The position numbers and the translations under genes were made by a program. A stretch of 64,000 bases of DNA. Origin: Betaproteobacteria bacterium HGW-Betaproteobacteria-1. GTDB taxonomy: Bacteria > Pseudomonadota > Gammaproteobacteria > Burkholderiales > Methylophilaceae. Of this stretch, positions 1 to 12,414 are shown piece by piece. The notes below the pieces were generated by a model. It made no database searches. It saw only the letters and a program-made list of their open reading frames with translations, and was not told the DNA's origin. Numbering within the stretch: position 1 is the first letter of the stretch; each line of letters opens with the position of its first letter. The DNA lies in contig PHCX01000004.1 in the NCBI GenBank assembly GCA_002842435.1, positions 1 to 64,000 of the forward strand, in the 5' to 3' direction.

Positions 1-1
1 C

Positions 2-784
2 CTGTTCGACAAGGGTGGCAAGACCTATGCATGGCACCATGACCGCAACGGTTTTGCATACACCTTCGAAGCCAACACCGGTACGCTGGTATCCGCTGAA
101 AAAGTACATCCGTTCGTCAACTGGGCAACTCACGTTGACCTGAAGTCCGGCATTCCTCACAAGGATGGGAAGTACTCCACTCACCAGGATTACAACGCCA
201 AGGGTATCTGCCCGGCTGCTTTGGGTACCAAGGACCAACAGCCTGCAGCTTACAGCCCACGCACTGGCCTGATGTATTCTCCACTGAACCACGTATGTAT
301 GACATACGAGCCAGTTGAGTCCAAGTACATCGCCGGTCAACCATGGGTTGGTGCTACATTGACCATGTTCCCTGGTCCTGACGGTGTGATGGGTGGCTTC
401 GCTGCTTACGATCCGATGACCAACAAGGCCGTCTGGTACAACAAGGAGAAATTCTCTGCTTGGGGTGGTGCTCTGACAACGGCTTCCGACCTGGTGTTCT
501 ACGGTACTCTGGACCGCTGGTTGAAGGCTGTTGACGCTCAGTCCGGTAAGGAACTCTGGAAATTCCAGGTTGGTTCCGGCGTGATCGGTAATGCATTCAC
601 CTATGGTCACAAGGGTAAACAATACGTTGGCGTACTGTCCGGTATCGGCGGTTGGGCTGGCGTTGCGATGAACCTGGGTCTGACTAACCCGACAGACGCC
701 CTCGGCGCTGCTGGTGGTTATGCAGAACTGACCAAGTACAACGCTGCTCCTGGCGGCGGTGCACTGAATATCTTTGCACTGTAA
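2..784 (+). CDS. xoxF: XoxF-type PQQ methanol dehydrogenase, C-terminal part (5' end outside window)
   Basis: The reading frame is open from base 2 to the TAA at 782-784 and gives about 260 C-terminal residues of a PQQ-dependent alcohol dehydrogenase beta-propeller. Seen: the tryptophan-docking style segments GTLDRWLKAVDAQSGKELW and the ending GGWAGVAMNLGL...LGAAGGYAELTKY...GGGALNIFAL, which resembles the lanthanide-dependent XoxF subfamily rather than MxaF, whose tail is longer. The periplasmic enzyme oxidises methanol and passes electrons to a cytochrome c. The lanthanide-binding Asp and the catalytic Asp lie upstream of the window, so the metal type cannot be checked here. No cytochrome gene follows; two hairpins end the transcript. 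XoxF rather than MxaF is likely but rests on the C-terminus only. Confidence 0.8.
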   Translation: MFDKGGKTYAWHHDRNGFAYTFEANTGTLVSAEKVHPFVNWATHVDLKSGIPHKDGKYSTHQDYNAKGICPAALGTKDQQPAAYSPRTGLMYSPLNHVCMTYEPVESKYIAGQPWVGATLTMFPGPDGVMGGFAAYDPMTNKAVWYNKEKFSAWGGALTTASDLVFYGTLDRWLKAVDAQSGKELWKFQVGSGVIGNAFTYGHKGKQYVGVLSGIGGWAGVAMNLGLTNPTDALGAAGGYAELTKYNAAPGGGALNIFAL

Positions 785-796
785 TAGTCGCCTAGG

Positions 797-824
797 TTGA
801 TGGTCGGGTTCGCCCGACCATCAA
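797..824 (+). other. Perfect 12-bp hairpin with TTCG loop after xoxF
   Basis: TTGATGGTCGGG-TTCG-CCCGACCATCAA forms a perfect stem closed by a stable tetraloop, 12 bp after the xoxF stop. No T tract follows, so it is more likely a 3'-end stabiliser than a terminator; the true terminator is about 50 bp further on. Confidence 0.7.
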
Positions 825-876
825 CACTACAGTCTTCTGTTCAAATTCTTACTCCATAGGGATTTGATACAAGGGT

Positions 877-907
877 CCCCTCTCGATATTCGAGAGGGGT
901 TTTTTTT
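877..907 (+). terminator. Rho-independent terminator of xoxF
   Basis: CCCCTCTCG (877-885), loop ATATT, CGAGAGGGG (891-899), then eight T. It reads in the xoxF direction; the opposite strand lacks a T tract, so glmS is not served by it. Confidence 0.9.
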
Positions 908-962
908 GCCCTGAATAAACAGCTGGAGTAAACGGAGAAGTATGGAATAAACCCGGTCAGGC

Positions 963-2795
963 TTATTCAACCGTGACGCTTTTGGCCAGATTGCGCGGTT
1001 TGTCGACATCGGTGCCCTTGAGCAGGGCAGCGTGATAGGCCAGCAACTGTACCGGTATGGTGTGCAAGATGGGAGACAGCACACCGACATGACGCGGGGT
1101 ACGAATTACATGCACGCCTTCACTCGCGGTGAAATGACTATCGGCATCGGCAAACACGAACAGTTCACCACCACGCGCGGCGACTTCCTGCATGTTGGAC
1201 TTCACTTTTTCCAGCAAGGCATCATTCGGCGCAATGACGACCACCGGCATGTCCTTGTCCACCAGTGCCAACGGCCCGTGCTTGAGTTCGCCGGCCGGAT
1301 AGGCTTCGGCATGGATATAGGAGATTTCCTTGAGCTTGAGCGCACCTTCCAGCGCGATCGGGTAATGCACGCCACGACCGAGAAAAAGGGCATGCTGCTT
1401 GTTGGCAAAAGCCTTGGCCCACTCGCGGATCTGCGGCTCCAGGTTGAGTGCATACTGCACGCTACCCGGCAGGTGTCGCAATGCATCCAGATGCACACTT
1501 TCCTGTTCGGCGTTCAAACGGCCGCGCTGTTTGGCCAGCGTCACCGCCAACGTAAAGAGGGCGACCAGTTGCGTCGTGAATGCCTTGGTCGATGCCACAC
1601 CGATCTCGGCACCGGCACGGGTATAGAGTATCAGTCGTGAGGCACGTGGAATGGCGCTTTCCTGCACATTGCAGATCGCCAGCGTCAGTTCTTGACCCAG
1701 GGACTTGGCGTGCTTCAACGCTTCCATGGTATCCAGCGTCTCACCGGATTGCGAAATGGTCACGATCAACTGCCTTGGATTCGGCACGGAGCTGCGATAG
1801 CGGTATTCACTGGAGATCTCGACCGAGGTCGGCAATTGCGCCATGCTCTCCAGCCAGTACTTGGCAGTGAGGCCTGCATAGTAGCTGGTGCCTGCCGCCA
1901 GTATCAGCACGCTGTCCACCTGCTTGAACACCTCTTCCGCATCCTTGCCGAAGAGGGCAGGGCTGAAACTGGCATCATCGATCAGGGCCTCGATGGTATC
2001 TGTCAATGCGCGCGGTTGCTCATGAATCTCCTTTTGCATGAAATGCGAATACGGACCCAGTTCCATGGAAGCCAGCGAGACATCGCTCAGATGCACCTTG
2101 CGCTCCACCTGTTTGCCGTCTGCCCCGTAAATGACAACGCCCCGACGTTCTATCGTCGCAACGTCACCATCCTCCAGATAAATCACCTTGCGCGTGACCG
2201 ACAACACGGCCGAAACGTCGGAGGCGATGAAGTTCCCTTCCTCTCCCAGGCCGATCAACAAAGGGCAGCCCTGACGCGCGCAAACCATCAAATCAGGCGA
2301 CTTCAATGCCACCACACTGATGGCAAAAGCGCCGACCAGTTCACGAACGGCCAACTGAACGGCAGCAAGCAGCGTACTGCCCTGAGCAAGATAATGATGA
2401 ATCAGATGAGCGATGACTTCGGTATCGGTCTGCGATTCGAAAGCATAACCCAGGCCCTTCAGGCGCTCACGCTGTTCATCGTGATTCTCGATGATACCGT
2501 TATGCACCACGGCAAGCTCACCCCTGGATACGTGCGGGTGTGCGTTGGATTCAGTCACTCCGCCGTGCGTCGCCCAACGCGTATGACCGATACCGACTAG
2601 TCCTGTCAGATGTTCCGCATTGGCTTTTTCCTGCATGGTCGCCACACGGCCGACCGTACGCACACGCCTGATACCATCCGCAGCAAGTACCGCCACACCC
2701 GCAGAATCATAACCGCGATATTCCAGACGGCTCAGACCTTCTATCAATACCGGAACAATGTCTCGTGATCCGACAGCCCCAACAATTCCACACAT
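963..2795 (-). CDS. glmS: Glutamine--fructose-6-phosphate aminotransferase (isomerising)
   Basis: The 610-residue protein makes glucosamine-6-phosphate from fructose-6-phosphate and glutamine, the first step to UDP-GlcNAc for peptidoglycan and LPS. It opens with [10 protein letters not shown], so the nucleophilic Cys follows the processed Met; the glutaminase domain fills about residues 1-220, and two SIS sugar-isomerase domains follow (SGETLDT near 350, [18 protein letters not shown] near 480), ending in the family tail AKSVTVE. Length matches the family. It follows glmU by 12 bp on the same strand, so the two successive UDP-GlcNAc steps are probably cotranscribed. Confidence 0.97.
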   Translation of the reverse strand: MCGIVGAVGSRDIVPVLIEGLSRLEYRGYDSAGVAVLAADGIRRVRTVGRVATMQEKANAEHLTGLVGIGHTRWATHGGVTESNAHPHVSRGELAVVHNGIIENHDEQRERLKGLGYAFESQTDTEVIAHLIHHYLAQGSTLLAAVQLAVRELVGAFAISVVALKSPDLMVCARQGCPLLIGLGEEGNFIASDVSAVLSVTRKVIYLEDGDVATIERRGVVIYGADGKQVERKVHLSDVSLASMELGPYSHFMQKEIHEQPRALTDTIEALIDDASFSPALFGKDAEEVFKQVDSVLILAAGTSYYAGLTAKYWLESMAQLPTSVEISSEYRYRSSVPNPRQLIVTISQSGETLDTMEALKHAKSLGQELTLAICNVQESAIPRASRLILYTRAGAEIGVASTKAFTTQLVALFTLAVTLAKQRGRLNAEQESVHLDALRHLPGSVQYALNLEPQIREWAKAFANKQHALFLGRGVHYPIALEGALKLKEISYIHAEAYPAGELKHGPLALVDKDMPVVVIAPNDALLEKVKSNMQEVAARGGELFVFADADSHFTASEGVHVIRTPRHVGVLSPILHTIPVQLLAYHAALLKGTDVDKPRNLAKSVTVE

Positions 2796-2807
2796 AAACG
2801 CCTCTAC

Positions 2808-4178
2808 TTATTTCTTGATTTTTACTGGCCGCTTCCAGCCGTTTACCGTGACCTGCTTGCTGCGCGACAAGGTCAGTTCTCCTGCCGGTGTATCCTTGCT
2901 GATGGTCGAACCCGCTCCTATGGTCGAACCTGCTCCCACGGTGACCGGCGCGATCAGTTGCGTATCAGAACCGATGAAAGCATTATCCTCGATGACGGTG
3001 CGGAATTTGTTGGCGCCGTCATAGTTACAGGTAATCGTACCGGCACCGATGTTGACTTGCTTGCCCACCGTCGTGTCGCCAACATAGCTCAGATGATTGA
3101 TCTTGCTGCCGATATCGACCTGGGTATTTTTCAGCTCAACAAAGTTGCCGATATGCGTATCGTCGGCCAGCTCCGTACCCGGACGCAAACGCGCATAGGG
3201 TCCGATCCGGCATTGCGCTGCAATACTGACCTGATCGGTATGAGTAAATGGGGCAATCGTCGTGCCAGCGCCGATATCCGTATCCTTGATTACACAATAA
3301 GCGCCGATCCGGACACCGTCAGCCAGCGTAACCCTGCCTTCAAAGATACAGCCAACATCGATCTCGACATCGCGCCCGACCTCAAGCTCACCACGGACAT
3401 CAATACGGAACGGGTCGCTCAGTGTCACGCCTGCCTGCATCAGGTCTGTAGCTTTACGCAATTGATAAACACGTTCCAGTCCGGCCAGATCCTGCTTGGA
3501 ATTCACGCCTTCTACCGAGGATTCATCGACAGTCATTTCGCTACTCACCGCGAAGCCATCCGCGACCGCCATGGCCACGATATCGGTCAGATAGTATTCG
3601 CCCTGGGCATTATGATTTTTCAGATTCGTCAGCCAGCTGACCAGATTAGCATTGTTGACGGCCATGATGCCGGTATTCACTTCATCTATGCGACGCTGCG
3701 CTTCCGTTGCATCCTTGTGCTCGACGATGGCGTTGATATTTCCATGAGTGTCGCGCACGATGCGGCCATAGCCAGTCGGGTCACTTTTTCTGACTGTCAG
3801 CAAACCCAAATGGCTGGTCTTAAATAGCAGTTGCTGACAAGTCTCGATATTCAGCAAAGGCACATCACCCAGCAATATCAGGGTTCTGGCTTCGGCATCC
3901 AGATAAGACAATGCCTGCTGCACGGCATGTCCGGTTCCCAGTTGCTCCTTCTGCTCGACCCAGGTGATGTCTTCCTGCCGGAAGGCATCCGGCACGGCTT
4001 CACCGCCATACCCATAGACCACGATGATCTTGCTCGGCTGCAATTGTTTGGCGGCATGAATCACATGTTGCAACAATGATTTGCCGGCCAGCTTGTGCAG
4101 CACCTTGGGCAAGGTGGAACGCATGCGTGTGCCCTTGCCGGCAGCCAGAATGATGATATTGAGTAGGGGAGAGCTCAT
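2808..4178 (-). CDS. glmU: Bifunctional GlcNAc-1-phosphate uridyltransferase / GlcN-1-phosphate acetyltransferase
   Basis: The 456-residue enzyme acetylates glucosamine-1-phosphate and couples it to UTP, giving UDP-GlcNAc. The N-terminal nucleotidyltransferase domain has the pyrophosphorylase signature LAAGKGTRMRS near residue 12; the C-terminal half is a left-handed beta-helix of hexapeptide repeats (IGAYCVIKDTDIGAGT and similar). I chose the start at 4178 (MSSPLLNII): the open frame continues 22 codons upstream, but that stretch is hydrophobic and unlike the family N-terminus. No strong Shine-Dalgarno is seen. It lies between the atp operon terminator and glmS. Confidence 0.95.
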   Translation of the reverse strand: MSSPLLNIIILAAGKGTRMRSTLPKVLHKLAGKSLLQHVIHAAKQLQPSKIIVVYGYGGEAVPDAFRQEDITWVEQKEQLGTGHAVQQALSYLDAEARTLILLGDVPLLNIETCQQLLFKTSHLGLLTVRKSDPTGYGRIVRDTHGNINAIVEHKDATEAQRRIDEVNTGIMAVNNANLVSWLTNLKNHNAQGEYYLTDIVAMAVADGFAVSSEMTVDESSVEGVNSKQDLAGLERVYQLRKATDLMQAGVTLSDPFRIDVRGELEVGRDVEIDVGCIFEGRVTLADGVRIGAYCVIKDTDIGAGTTIAPFTHTDQVSIAAQCRIGPYARLRPGTELADDTHIGNFVELKNTQVDIGSKINHLSYVGDTTVGKQVNIGAGTITCNYDGANKFRTVIEDNAFIGSDTQLIAPVTVGAGSTIGAGSTISKDTPAGELTLSRSKQVTVNGWKRPVKIKK

Positions 4179-4239
4179 GAGTTTTGAATTCTTGATGAGA
4201 CGCTTAAATATGACGGCTATGAATATGACGAAAGTATAA

Positions 4240-4266
4240 AACAAAAGGCAGCCTACCGGCTGCCTT
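4240..4266 (-). terminator. Rho-independent terminator of the atp operon
   Basis: On the minus strand AAGGCAGCC-GGTA-GGCTGCCTT is followed by a T-rich run (TTTTGTTTTA). It lies between atpC and glmU, which run the same way, and separates the ATP synthase operon from glmU-glmS. Confidence 0.85.
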
Positions 4267-4296
4267 GCTGTCTGTTGCTTGCCCGAATTGCAGGAC

Positions 4297-4725
4297 TTAA
4301 TGCTGCTTCATCTTGCGCAATTTCTGGATCGCTGCAATCTGTGCTGCCATCGCTGCGAATTCACTCTCGGCCTTGGCAAAGTCGATTTCGCTTTTCGCGT
4401 TTTTCATCGCTTCCTCTGCCGCCGCTTTGGCTTCATTGGCTTTGGCTTCGTCCAGGTCATGGCCGCGAATCGCGGTATCTGCCAGCACCGTAATGACACC
4501 GGGCTGAACTTCAAGTACGCCGCCCGAGATGAAGATCAATTGCTCTTCAGCTTCGTCTGCCACCTTGATACGCAAAGCACCTGCCTTGATCGGGGTGATC
4601 ATCGGTGTGTGGCGCGGATAGATACCAACTTCACCCATCTTGGCCGGCGCAGCCACGAATTCTGCCTCACCGGAAAAGATGGATTCTTCAGCACTTACTA
4701 CGTCCACATGTATTGTCATTGCCAT
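4297..4725 (-). CDS. atpC: ATP synthase epsilon subunit
   Basis: This 142-residue protein is the epsilon subunit of the F1 central stalk, which links rotation of gamma to the c-ring and can inhibit ATP hydrolysis. Seen: an N-terminal beta-sandwich ([33 protein letters not shown]) with the [20 protein letters not shown] segment, and a C-terminal helical hairpin from about residue 95 rich in Ala/Lys/Glu. It is the last gene of the operon, as usual, and is followed by a clear terminator. Confidence 0.96.
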   Translation of the reverse strand: MAMTIHVDVVSAEESIFSGEAEFVAAPAKMGEVGIYPRHTPMITPIKAGALRIKVADEAEEQLIFISGGVLEVQPGVITVLADTAIRGHDLDEAKANEAKAAAEEAMKNAKSEIDFAKAESEFAAMAAQIAAIQKLRKMKQH

Positions 4726-4784
4726 GGTATTTTCTCTTTAGCTTTTAATGAGTTAAATGCGGCGCACATCACGCGCGCGCGCCT

Positions 4785-6245
<1,461 letters not shown>

Positions 6246-6267
6246 TCAAACTGCTTTGTTGCTATCG

Positions 6268-7149
6268 TTAAGAACTGACCGCCGCTGCGCCACCGACGAT
6301 TTCCGAGATTTCCTTGGTAATCGCGGCCTGACGGGCCTTGTTGTAGACCAGCTTCAGCTCGCCGATAACGTTCTTGGCGTTGTCTGAGGCGGATTTCATT
6401 GCGACCATACGTGCACTTTGCTCAGAAGCCATGTTTTCGGCGACCGAGTGATAGATGAGCGATTCGATATAGCGTGTCATCAAATCATCCAGAACGCTCT
6501 TTGCATCCGGCTCATAAATGTAATCCCAATGGCCTTTGGCACTGGTATCGTCTTCAGCCAGCTGCTCGCTGGAGAGCGGCAGCAGCTGCTCCATCACCGG
6601 TTCCTGCTTCATGGTGTTGATAAAACGGGTGTAGCAAATGAAGAGTTGGTCGATTTCACCGGCTACGTAAGCATCCAGCATCACCTTGATGGCACCAATC
6701 AGCTTTTCCATGTGCGGCGCATCACCCAAGCCAACAACATGCGACTTGACGTTACCACCGACACGGCCCATGAAACCAAAGCCCTTGTTACCGATGGCAC
6801 TGACAGCTACGCCCTTGCCTTCAGCTTCCCAGGCTTTCATGCGGGCAAGCGACATGCGCAATACGTTGGTGTTCAAGCCGCCGCACAGACCCTTGTCTGA
6901 GCTGACGACGATGACGCCAACGTTGCTGACCTTGTCACGTGTGATCATGAACGGATGCTTGTACTCAGGGTTTGCTTTGGAAAGGTGAGCCGCCACGTTG
7001 CGAATCTTCTCCGCATAGGGGCGGGCTGCGCGCATGCGATCCTGCGCCTTGCGCATTTTCGATGCAGCCACCATTTCCATCGCCTTGGTGATCTTGCGTG
7101 TATTTTCTACACTCTTGATCTTGGTTCTAATCTCTTTGCTACCGGCCAT
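6268..7149 (-). CDS. atpG: ATP synthase gamma subunit
   Basis: The 293-residue rotor shaft of F1 has the typical terminal helices: [36 protein letters not shown] at the start and a C-terminal helix with [22 protein letters not shown], plus the conserved [10 protein letters not shown] loop near residue 85. Length and order (after atpA, before atpD) are normal. Confidence 0.97.
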   Translation of the reverse strand: MAGSKEIRTKIKSVENTRKITKAMEMVAASKMRKAQDRMRAARPYAEKIRNVAAHLSKANPEYKHPFMITRDKVSNVGVIVVSSDKGLCGGLNTNVLRMSLARMKAWEAEGKGVAVSAIGNKGFGFMGRVGGNVKSHVVGLGDAPHMEKLIGAIKVMLDAYVAGEIDQLFICYTRFINTMKQEPVMEQLLPLSSEQLAEDDTSAKGHWDYIYEPDAKSVLDDLMTRYIESLIYHSVAENMASEQSARMVAMKSASDNAKNVIGELKLVYNKARQAAITKEISEIVGGAAAVSS

Positions 7150-7190
7150 TGTTTAATCTGCCTATTCAGTAAGCGTCAGTAAGCGCGTTC

Positions 7191-8732
7191 TTAGTACGCG
7201 TTATTGGCTTTGAAATCCTCGATTGCGGCAACCACTGCCTTCTCATCGTCACCAGCCAGATCCTTGGTGGTTTCGATCTTGTCCATCAGGCTCTTGTACT
7301 TGGAAGCCATGAAGGAGTGCAGCGCGGATTCAAATGCCAGAGCACGGTTGACAGGCACATCGTCAAAATAGCCCTTGTTCGCAGCCAGCAGGGTCAGCGC
7401 CATGTTGGATACGCTCAGAGGTGCATATTGGGCCTGTTTCATCAGCTCGGTGAACATGCGACCACGCTCCAGTTGCTTGCGGGTCGCTTCGTCCAGATCG
7501 GAAGCGAACTGCGCGAACGCCGCCAGTTCACGGTACTGAGCCAGCGCCAGACGCACACCGCCGCCCAGCTTCTTGATGACCTTGGTTTGCGCAGCGCCAC
7601 CAACACGGGACACCGAAATACCGGCGTTGATCGCAGGGCGGATACCGGCGTTGAACAGGTCAGTTTCCAGGAAGATCTGACCGTCAGTAATCGAAATCAC
7701 GTTGGTCGGAACGAACGCAGAAACGTCACCGGCAGCAGTTTCAATGATCGGCAGCGCGGTCAGTGAACCGGTCTTGCCCTTGACTTCACCGTTGGTGAAT
7801 TTCTCGACATACTCTTCGTTGACGCGAGCTGCGCGCTCGAGCAGGCGGGAGTGGATGTAGAACACGTCACCTGGATAAGCTTCGCGGCCTGGTGGACGAC
7901 GCAGCAACAGGGAGATTTGACGATAAGCAATCGCCTGCTTGGTCAAGTCATCGTAAACGATCAATGCATCTTCACCACGGTCACGGAAGTATTCACCCAT
8001 GGTACAACCGGCATATGGTGCAATGAATTGCAGCGCTGCAGAATCAGAAGCTGTAGCGGCAACAACGATGGTGTATTCCATCGCGCCGTTTTCTTCCAGC
8101 TTGCGCACAACGTTGGCAATGGTTGAGGCTTTTTGACCGATCGCAACGTAGATACAGGTCATGTTCTGACCCTTCTGGTTGATGATCGCGTCAACCGCAA
8201 CGGCGGTCTTACCAGTCTGACGGTCACCAATGATCAACTCACGTTGACCACGACCTACCGGCACCATGGAGTCGACAGACTTCAAACCAGTTTGCACTGG
8301 TTGGGAAACTGATTTACGGGCGATAACGCCTGGCGCAACCTTTTCGATCTTGTCGGTCATCTTGGCATTGACCGGACCTTTGCCGTCGATCGGCTGACCC
8401 AGCGCGTTGACCACACGGCCAACCAGTTCAGGACCAACCGGCACTTCCAGAATGCGGCCGGTACATTTACATGTATCGCCTTCGGAAATGTGTTCGTAAG
8501 CGCCCAACACCACGGCACCAACAGAATCGCGCTCAAGGTTGAGCGCGAGACCGAATGTATTGCCCGGGAATTCGATCATTTCACCGGACATGACGTTGGA
8601 CAAACCGTGGATACGCACGATACCGTCAGTCACGGAAATCACGGTACCCTGGGTACGCGCTTCTGCACTGGTATCGTAATTCTCTAACCTGCTTTTAATC
8701 AGTTCACTGATTTCTGATGTGGATAACTGCAT
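7191..8732 (-). CDS. atpA: ATP synthase alpha subunit
   Basis: The 513-residue regulatory nucleotide-binding F1 subunit shows Walker [14 protein letters not shown] near residue 169, the signature of the alpha/beta family [21 protein letters not shown], and the C-terminal helical domain. The N-terminus [19 protein letters not shown] matches the family, supporting the annotated start. Neighbours atpH (26 bp upstream) and atpG. Confidence 0.97.
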   Translation of the reverse strand: MQLSTSEISELIKSRLENYDTSAEARTQGTVISVTDGIVRIHGLSNVMSGEMIEFPGNTFGLALNLERDSVGAVVLGAYEHISEGDTCKCTGRILEVPVGPELVGRVVNALGQPIDGKGPVNAKMTDKIEKVAPGVIARKSVSQPVQTGLKSVDSMVPVGRGQRELIIGDRQTGKTAVAVDAIINQKGQNMTCIYVAIGQKASTIANVVRKLEENGAMEYTIVVAATASDSAALQFIAPYAGCTMGEYFRDRGEDALIVYDDLTKQAIAYRQISLLLRRPPGREAYPGDVFYIHSRLLERAARVNEEYVEKFTNGEVKGKTGSLTALPIIETAAGDVSAFVPTNVISITDGQIFLETDLFNAGIRPAINAGISVSRVGGAAQTKVIKKLGGGVRLALAQYRELAAFAQFASDLDEATRKQLERGRMFTELMKQAQYAPLSVSNMALTLLAANKGYFDDVPVNRALAFESALHSFMASKYKSLMDKIETTKDLAGDDEKAVVAAIEDFKANNAY

Positions 8733-8757
8733 TACTCTGTCTCCTGACCTTTATGGC

Positions 8758-9294
8758 CTAACTTTTAAGCGTGTAGGCCAACTCTTGAAGTTGACCACGG
8801 ACGGAAGCGTCGATGACGGTGTCGCCAATCACAATCTTGACCCCACCGATAAGCTCAGGGTCGATCTTGACGCTTGCTTCGATTTTCTTGCCGAACTTGG
8901 TTTCCAGACGTTTAACCAGATCCTTGACCGCACTGTCTGCAGGTTTTGCGGCTGCCGTGATTTCGGCCTCCAGCACACCTTCATCTTCAGCCTTCAGCTC
9001 TTCAAAGGCAGCGGCCACTTCCGGCAACAATGCCAGGCGGCCGTATTCACCGAGCAGCTTGATCAGGTTGACGCCAGCCGCATCGAGTTTCTTGTCACAG
9101 ATAGCAAGAAACATCTTTTCCAATGCTTCAGACGTGACTTTTGGATCCTCGATATAAACTTTCATCTGCGCATCCGCTGCGACTGCGGCAGCAAAATTCA
9201 GCATTTCCGACCATTCGGTCAGCGCCTTCTTTTCCTTTGCCAGACGAAACGCAGCTACGGCATAGGGTCTAACGATAGTGATTGCTTCAGCCAT
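8758..9294 (-). CDS. atpH: ATP synthase delta subunit
   Basis: This 178-residue protein tops the F1 head and binds the peripheral stalk. Seen: the N-terminal helical bundle starting MAEAITIVRPYAVAAFRLAKE and the C-terminal OSCP signature region LVKRLETKFGKKIEASVKIDPELIGGVKIVIGDTVIDASVRGQLQ. Length is normal for the family. It is 16 bp downstream of atpF in the operon. Confidence 0.96.
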   Translation of the reverse strand: MAEAITIVRPYAVAAFRLAKEKKALTEWSEMLNFAAAVAADAQMKVYIEDPKVTSEALEKMFLAICDKKLDAAGVNLIKLLGEYGRLALLPEVAAAFEELKAEDEGVLEAEITAAAKPADSAVKDLVKRLETKFGKKIEASVKIDPELIGGVKIVIGDTVIDASVRGQLQELAYTLKS

Positions 9295-9310
9295 GATCGT
9301 ACTTGCTCTC

Positions 9311-9781
9311 TTATAGCTCGTTAGCGATAGTGCTTAGCATATCGGCATGGGCTTTGGCATCGATCTCTTTACGCAGAATCTTCTCTGCGCCAGCGACGGC
9401 CAATGCGGAAACTTGCTGACGCAAACCTTCCTTGGCACGATTCACTTCCTGATCAATTTCAGCCTTGGCTCCGGCGATAATGCGATCACCCTCGGTTTTG
9501 GCAGCATCCTTTGCAGCTTCAACAATTTCTGTCGCACGCTTTTCAGCCTGGGAAATAATATCGGATGCGCGCAGCTTGGCTTCTTCTACTGTTTCCGCAG
9601 AACGCTTTGAGGCCTGCTCCAACTCACTGCGACCACGTTCGCCTGCAGCCAAACCATCCGCGATTTCTTTCTGGCGCTTTTCAATGGCACCCAGCAACGG
9701 GGGCCAGATAAACTTGGCGGTAAACCAAATCAGCACTGCGAATGTAATAGCCTGCGCAAAGAGTGTCAGGTTTATATTCAT
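9311..9781 (-). CDS. atpF: ATP synthase b subunit
   Basis: The 156-residue peripheral-stalk subunit has one N-terminal membrane helix (about residues 5-27, ending in [19 protein letters not shown]) followed by a long charged coiled coil (E/A/R/K-rich, residues 35-135). Length matches proteobacterial AtpF. Between atpE and atpH. Confidence 0.96.
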   Translation of the reverse strand: MNINLTLFAQAITFAVLIWFTAKFIWPPLLGAIEKRQKEIADGLAAGERGRSELEQASKRSAETVEEAKLRASDIISQAEKRATEIVEAAKDAAKTEGDRIIAGAKAEIDQEVNRAKEGLRQQVSALAVAGAEKILRKEIDAKAHADMLSTIANEL

Positions 9782-9850
9782 CTTTTGCTCCTAGCTGCAA
9801 AGTCCCGCATTTCAGACAGGACCTCGCAACTAAACTGATTAGTTAAGGAC

Positions 9851-10147
<297 letters not shown>

Positions 10148-10190
10148 CTACTACTTTGAAACACTAAAAACTACACAACTAAAAAATCAA

Positions 10191-11000
10191 TCAGTGACTA
10201 TCATGCGCCATGGACAGATAGACAACGGTCAGGGTCATGAAAATGAACGCCTGCAGGGTCACAATCAGAATATGGAAGATTGCCCAGCCGATGCCCAGGA
10301 ACGCGCCGAAGAACGTGCCGACCAGGCCGGTCGCAGCCCACATGCCCAGCAGCAGGAAGATCACTTCACCGGCATACATGTTGCCGAACAGACGCAGGGA
10401 ATGAGAGAGGGGCTTTGAAACGTATTCGATGACATTGAAGAGAAAATTGGGGATCCAGACCAGCGGATTGCTGCCGAACGGGGAACAGAACAACTCATGT
10501 ATCCAACCGCCCAGTCCCTTGACGCTGATAGCGAAGAAAATCATCAGGAACCAGACGGCCAGCGCCAGAGCGAAGGTTGCATTGATGTCTGAAGTCGGTA
10601 CGCTGCGCCAGTACTCAAGGCCGAAAACTGAATGATAAATCCAGGCCATGACATCGATCGGCAGGAAGTCCATGGCGTTCATCATGAACACCCAGACGAA
10701 TACGGTCAGCGCCAGCGGTGCAATGAATTTATGACGCTCGCCGTGGAAGATACTTTTGACCTGGCCGTCAATGAAGTCGAACAACAACTCGACAAACGCC
10801 TGGCGCTTGTTTGGTACGCCAGAAGTCACGCCGCGTGCTGCCAACCAGAGCAGACCGAATACGATTACGCCGAGGATGGCGGACATAGCCAGCGTATCTA
10901 TATGCAAAGTCCAGAAACCGCCATCGCCAACCGGAACGGCATTATTGGAAAGGTGATGTGAGATGTATCCGGAAGGAGTTAATTCGTGCTCTGTCGCCAT
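10191..11000 (-). CDS. atpB: ATP synthase a subunit
   Basis: The 269-residue membrane stator subunit forms the proton half-channels. The essential Arg lies in [17 protein letters not shown] near residue 200; five to six membrane helices are evident, and a hydrophilic N-terminus ([17 protein letters not shown]) is typical for proteobacteria. It follows atpI by 5 bp and precedes atpE by 67 bp. Confidence 0.96.
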   Translation of the reverse strand: MATEHELTPSGYISHHLSNNAVPVGDGGFWTLHIDTLAMSAILGVIVFGLLWLAARGVTSGVPNKRQAFVELLFDFIDGQVKSIFHGERHKFIAPLALTVFVWVFMMNAMDFLPIDVMAWIYHSVFGLEYWRSVPTSDINATFALALAVWFLMIFFAISVKGLGGWIHELFCSPFGSNPLVWIPNFLFNVIEYVSKPLSHSLRLFGNMYAGEVIFLLLGMWAATGLVGTFFGAFLGIGWAIFHILIVTLQAFIFMTLTVVYLSMAHDSH

Positions 11001-11005
11001 GACTG

Positions 11006-11431
11006 TTAACCTTGCTTTTCACTTTCACTATTGAGGGCATATACTGCCGAACCAGACAATATCGCTGCCGCGGCCAGAGAACAAAACAAGGCCATCAGCA
11101 CCAACTGGTCTGCATAAATCTTAAAACCGAGCCAGAGCAGCATCACGATAACCAGGATCTTGACGGCTTCAGCCAACAACATATTGATGAGTATTGCGCC
11201 CGCTTGTGTGCTTTTTTCGCTGCGCCGAGCAATCCGCGTGGCGACAAAACTGCCGATCAATACCACGCCCCCACCTATCAGCGCAGAGATCAAACCTGGC
11301 AAACCGGCAAACACATAAGCAACCGCTGCGATGCCGAGCGTACTGATGCTCTGCCATTTCGCAGCTCGCTTGAAGATTGCGGTGACTTTTTCAATTTCCG
11401 GCGCACTTGCCGCTAAGTTGTTGTCTGACAA
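11006..11431 (-). CDS. atpI: ATP synthase protein I
   Basis: The 141-residue protein has four predicted membrane helices after a charged N-terminus and matches AtpI/UncI, which assists assembly of the c-ring and is not part of the finished enzyme. It is the first gene of the operon atpIBEFHAGDC; the 114-bp gap upstream to parB should hold the operon promoter, although I do not see a clear consensus there. AtpI is poorly conserved, so the call leans on position. Confidence 0.88.
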   Translation of the reverse strand: MSDNNLAASAPEIEKVTAIFKRAAKWQSISTLGIAAVAYVFAGLPGLISALIGGGVVLIGSFVATRIARRSEKSTQAGAILINMLLAEAVKILVIVMLLWLGFKIYADQLVLMALFCSLAAAAILSGSAVYALNSESEKQG

Positions 11432-11545
11432 GTGATTTCCGACTGAAGTCTAACAAACACAGGTTGCAAATTGGTTGCAGAAATTCTACTGCAAAATTTA
11501 TCAAGCCCTGAATTGTCTTGTTAAATGGCCCTTAAGTCAAGTGTG

Positions 11546-12406
11546 TCAGTGACTTGACCCCTTGAGCCTGGCGATGATGTCATCAAGTTGATCAAGGCTG
11601 CTGTAACGAATTTTCAAGGTTCCAGCGCCGCCACGACCCGTTTGTATATGCACCGGCGCACCCAGCTGCTCGGCCAGATTTTCCTGCAGTCGCAAGACAT
11701 CCCGGTCCTGCGCCACCTGTTTGGCCGGTTTCTTGATATCCGCCACCAGACGCTTGGCCAGTTGTTCTGCTTCGCGTACCGAAAGCCCTTTGGCTGCCAC
11801 CTGTTCTGCCGCCATCACCTGCTTTGCGCCATCCAGCGCCAGCAGGGCACGCGCATGTCCCATCTCGATCTCGCCGTGCATCACCATGTTCTGCACGGCA
11901 GGCAGCAGATTCAACAATCGCAACAGATTGGTCACCGCCGCTCTCGAACGACCGACCGCCTCCGCAGCGAGCTGATGGGTCATGTCGAATTCGTCGATCA
12001 GGCGCTTGATGCCTTGAGCTTCTTCTATCGGATTGAGGTTCTCGCGCTGAATATTCTCGATCAGCGCCATGGCCAATGCAGATTCATCAGGAATGTCACG
12101 CACCAACACCGGCACCTGCTCCAAACCGGCCAGCTGTGAAGCGCGCCAGCGCCGCTCACCGGCGATGATTTCATACCGCTCATCGCCGATTTCACGCACC
12201 AGTATCGGCTGCATGATGCCCTGCGCCTTGATCGAATCTGCCAGACTAGCCAGGGATTCCTCGTCCATCTGCGTCCGCGGCTGATATTTACCCGGCTGCA
12301 ACTGGCCGACCTTGAGCATTTTCAGCGCATCACCATCCCCGCTCGCACTGTCATCTCCTGCCAATAACGAATCCAGACCACGACCCAAACCCTTGAGCTT
12401 TACCAT
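11546..12406 (-). CDS. parB: Chromosome partitioning protein ParB
   Basis: The 286-residue CTP-dependent sliding clamp loads at parS and spreads over nearby DNA. Seen: N-terminal Arg-containing ParA-stimulating peptide (KGLGRGLDSLL), the ParB/Srx nuclease-like core with GERRWRASQLAGL and ENIQRENLNPIEEA, a helix-turn-helix (HQLAAEAVGRSRAAVTNLL) and a C-terminal dimerisation domain. Its targets are visible: three parS sites at 15943, 17187 and 24351. Cotranscribed with parA and rsmG-mnmG on the minus strand. Confidence 0.96.
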   Translation of the reverse strand: MVKLKGLGRGLDSLLAGDDSASGDGDALKMLKVGQLQPGKYQPRTQMDEESLASLADSIKAQGIMQPILVREIGDERYEIIAGERRWRASQLAGLEQVPVLVRDIPDESALAMALIENIQRENLNPIEEAQGIKRLIDEFDMTHQLAAEAVGRSRAAVTNLLRLLNLLPAVQNMVMHGEIEMGHARALLALDGAKQVMAAEQVAAKGLSVREAEQLAKRLVADIKKPAKQVAQDRDVLRLQENLAEQLGAPVHIQTGRGGAGTLKIRYSSLDQLDDIIARLKGSSH

Positions 12407-12414
12407 AATTGTTC

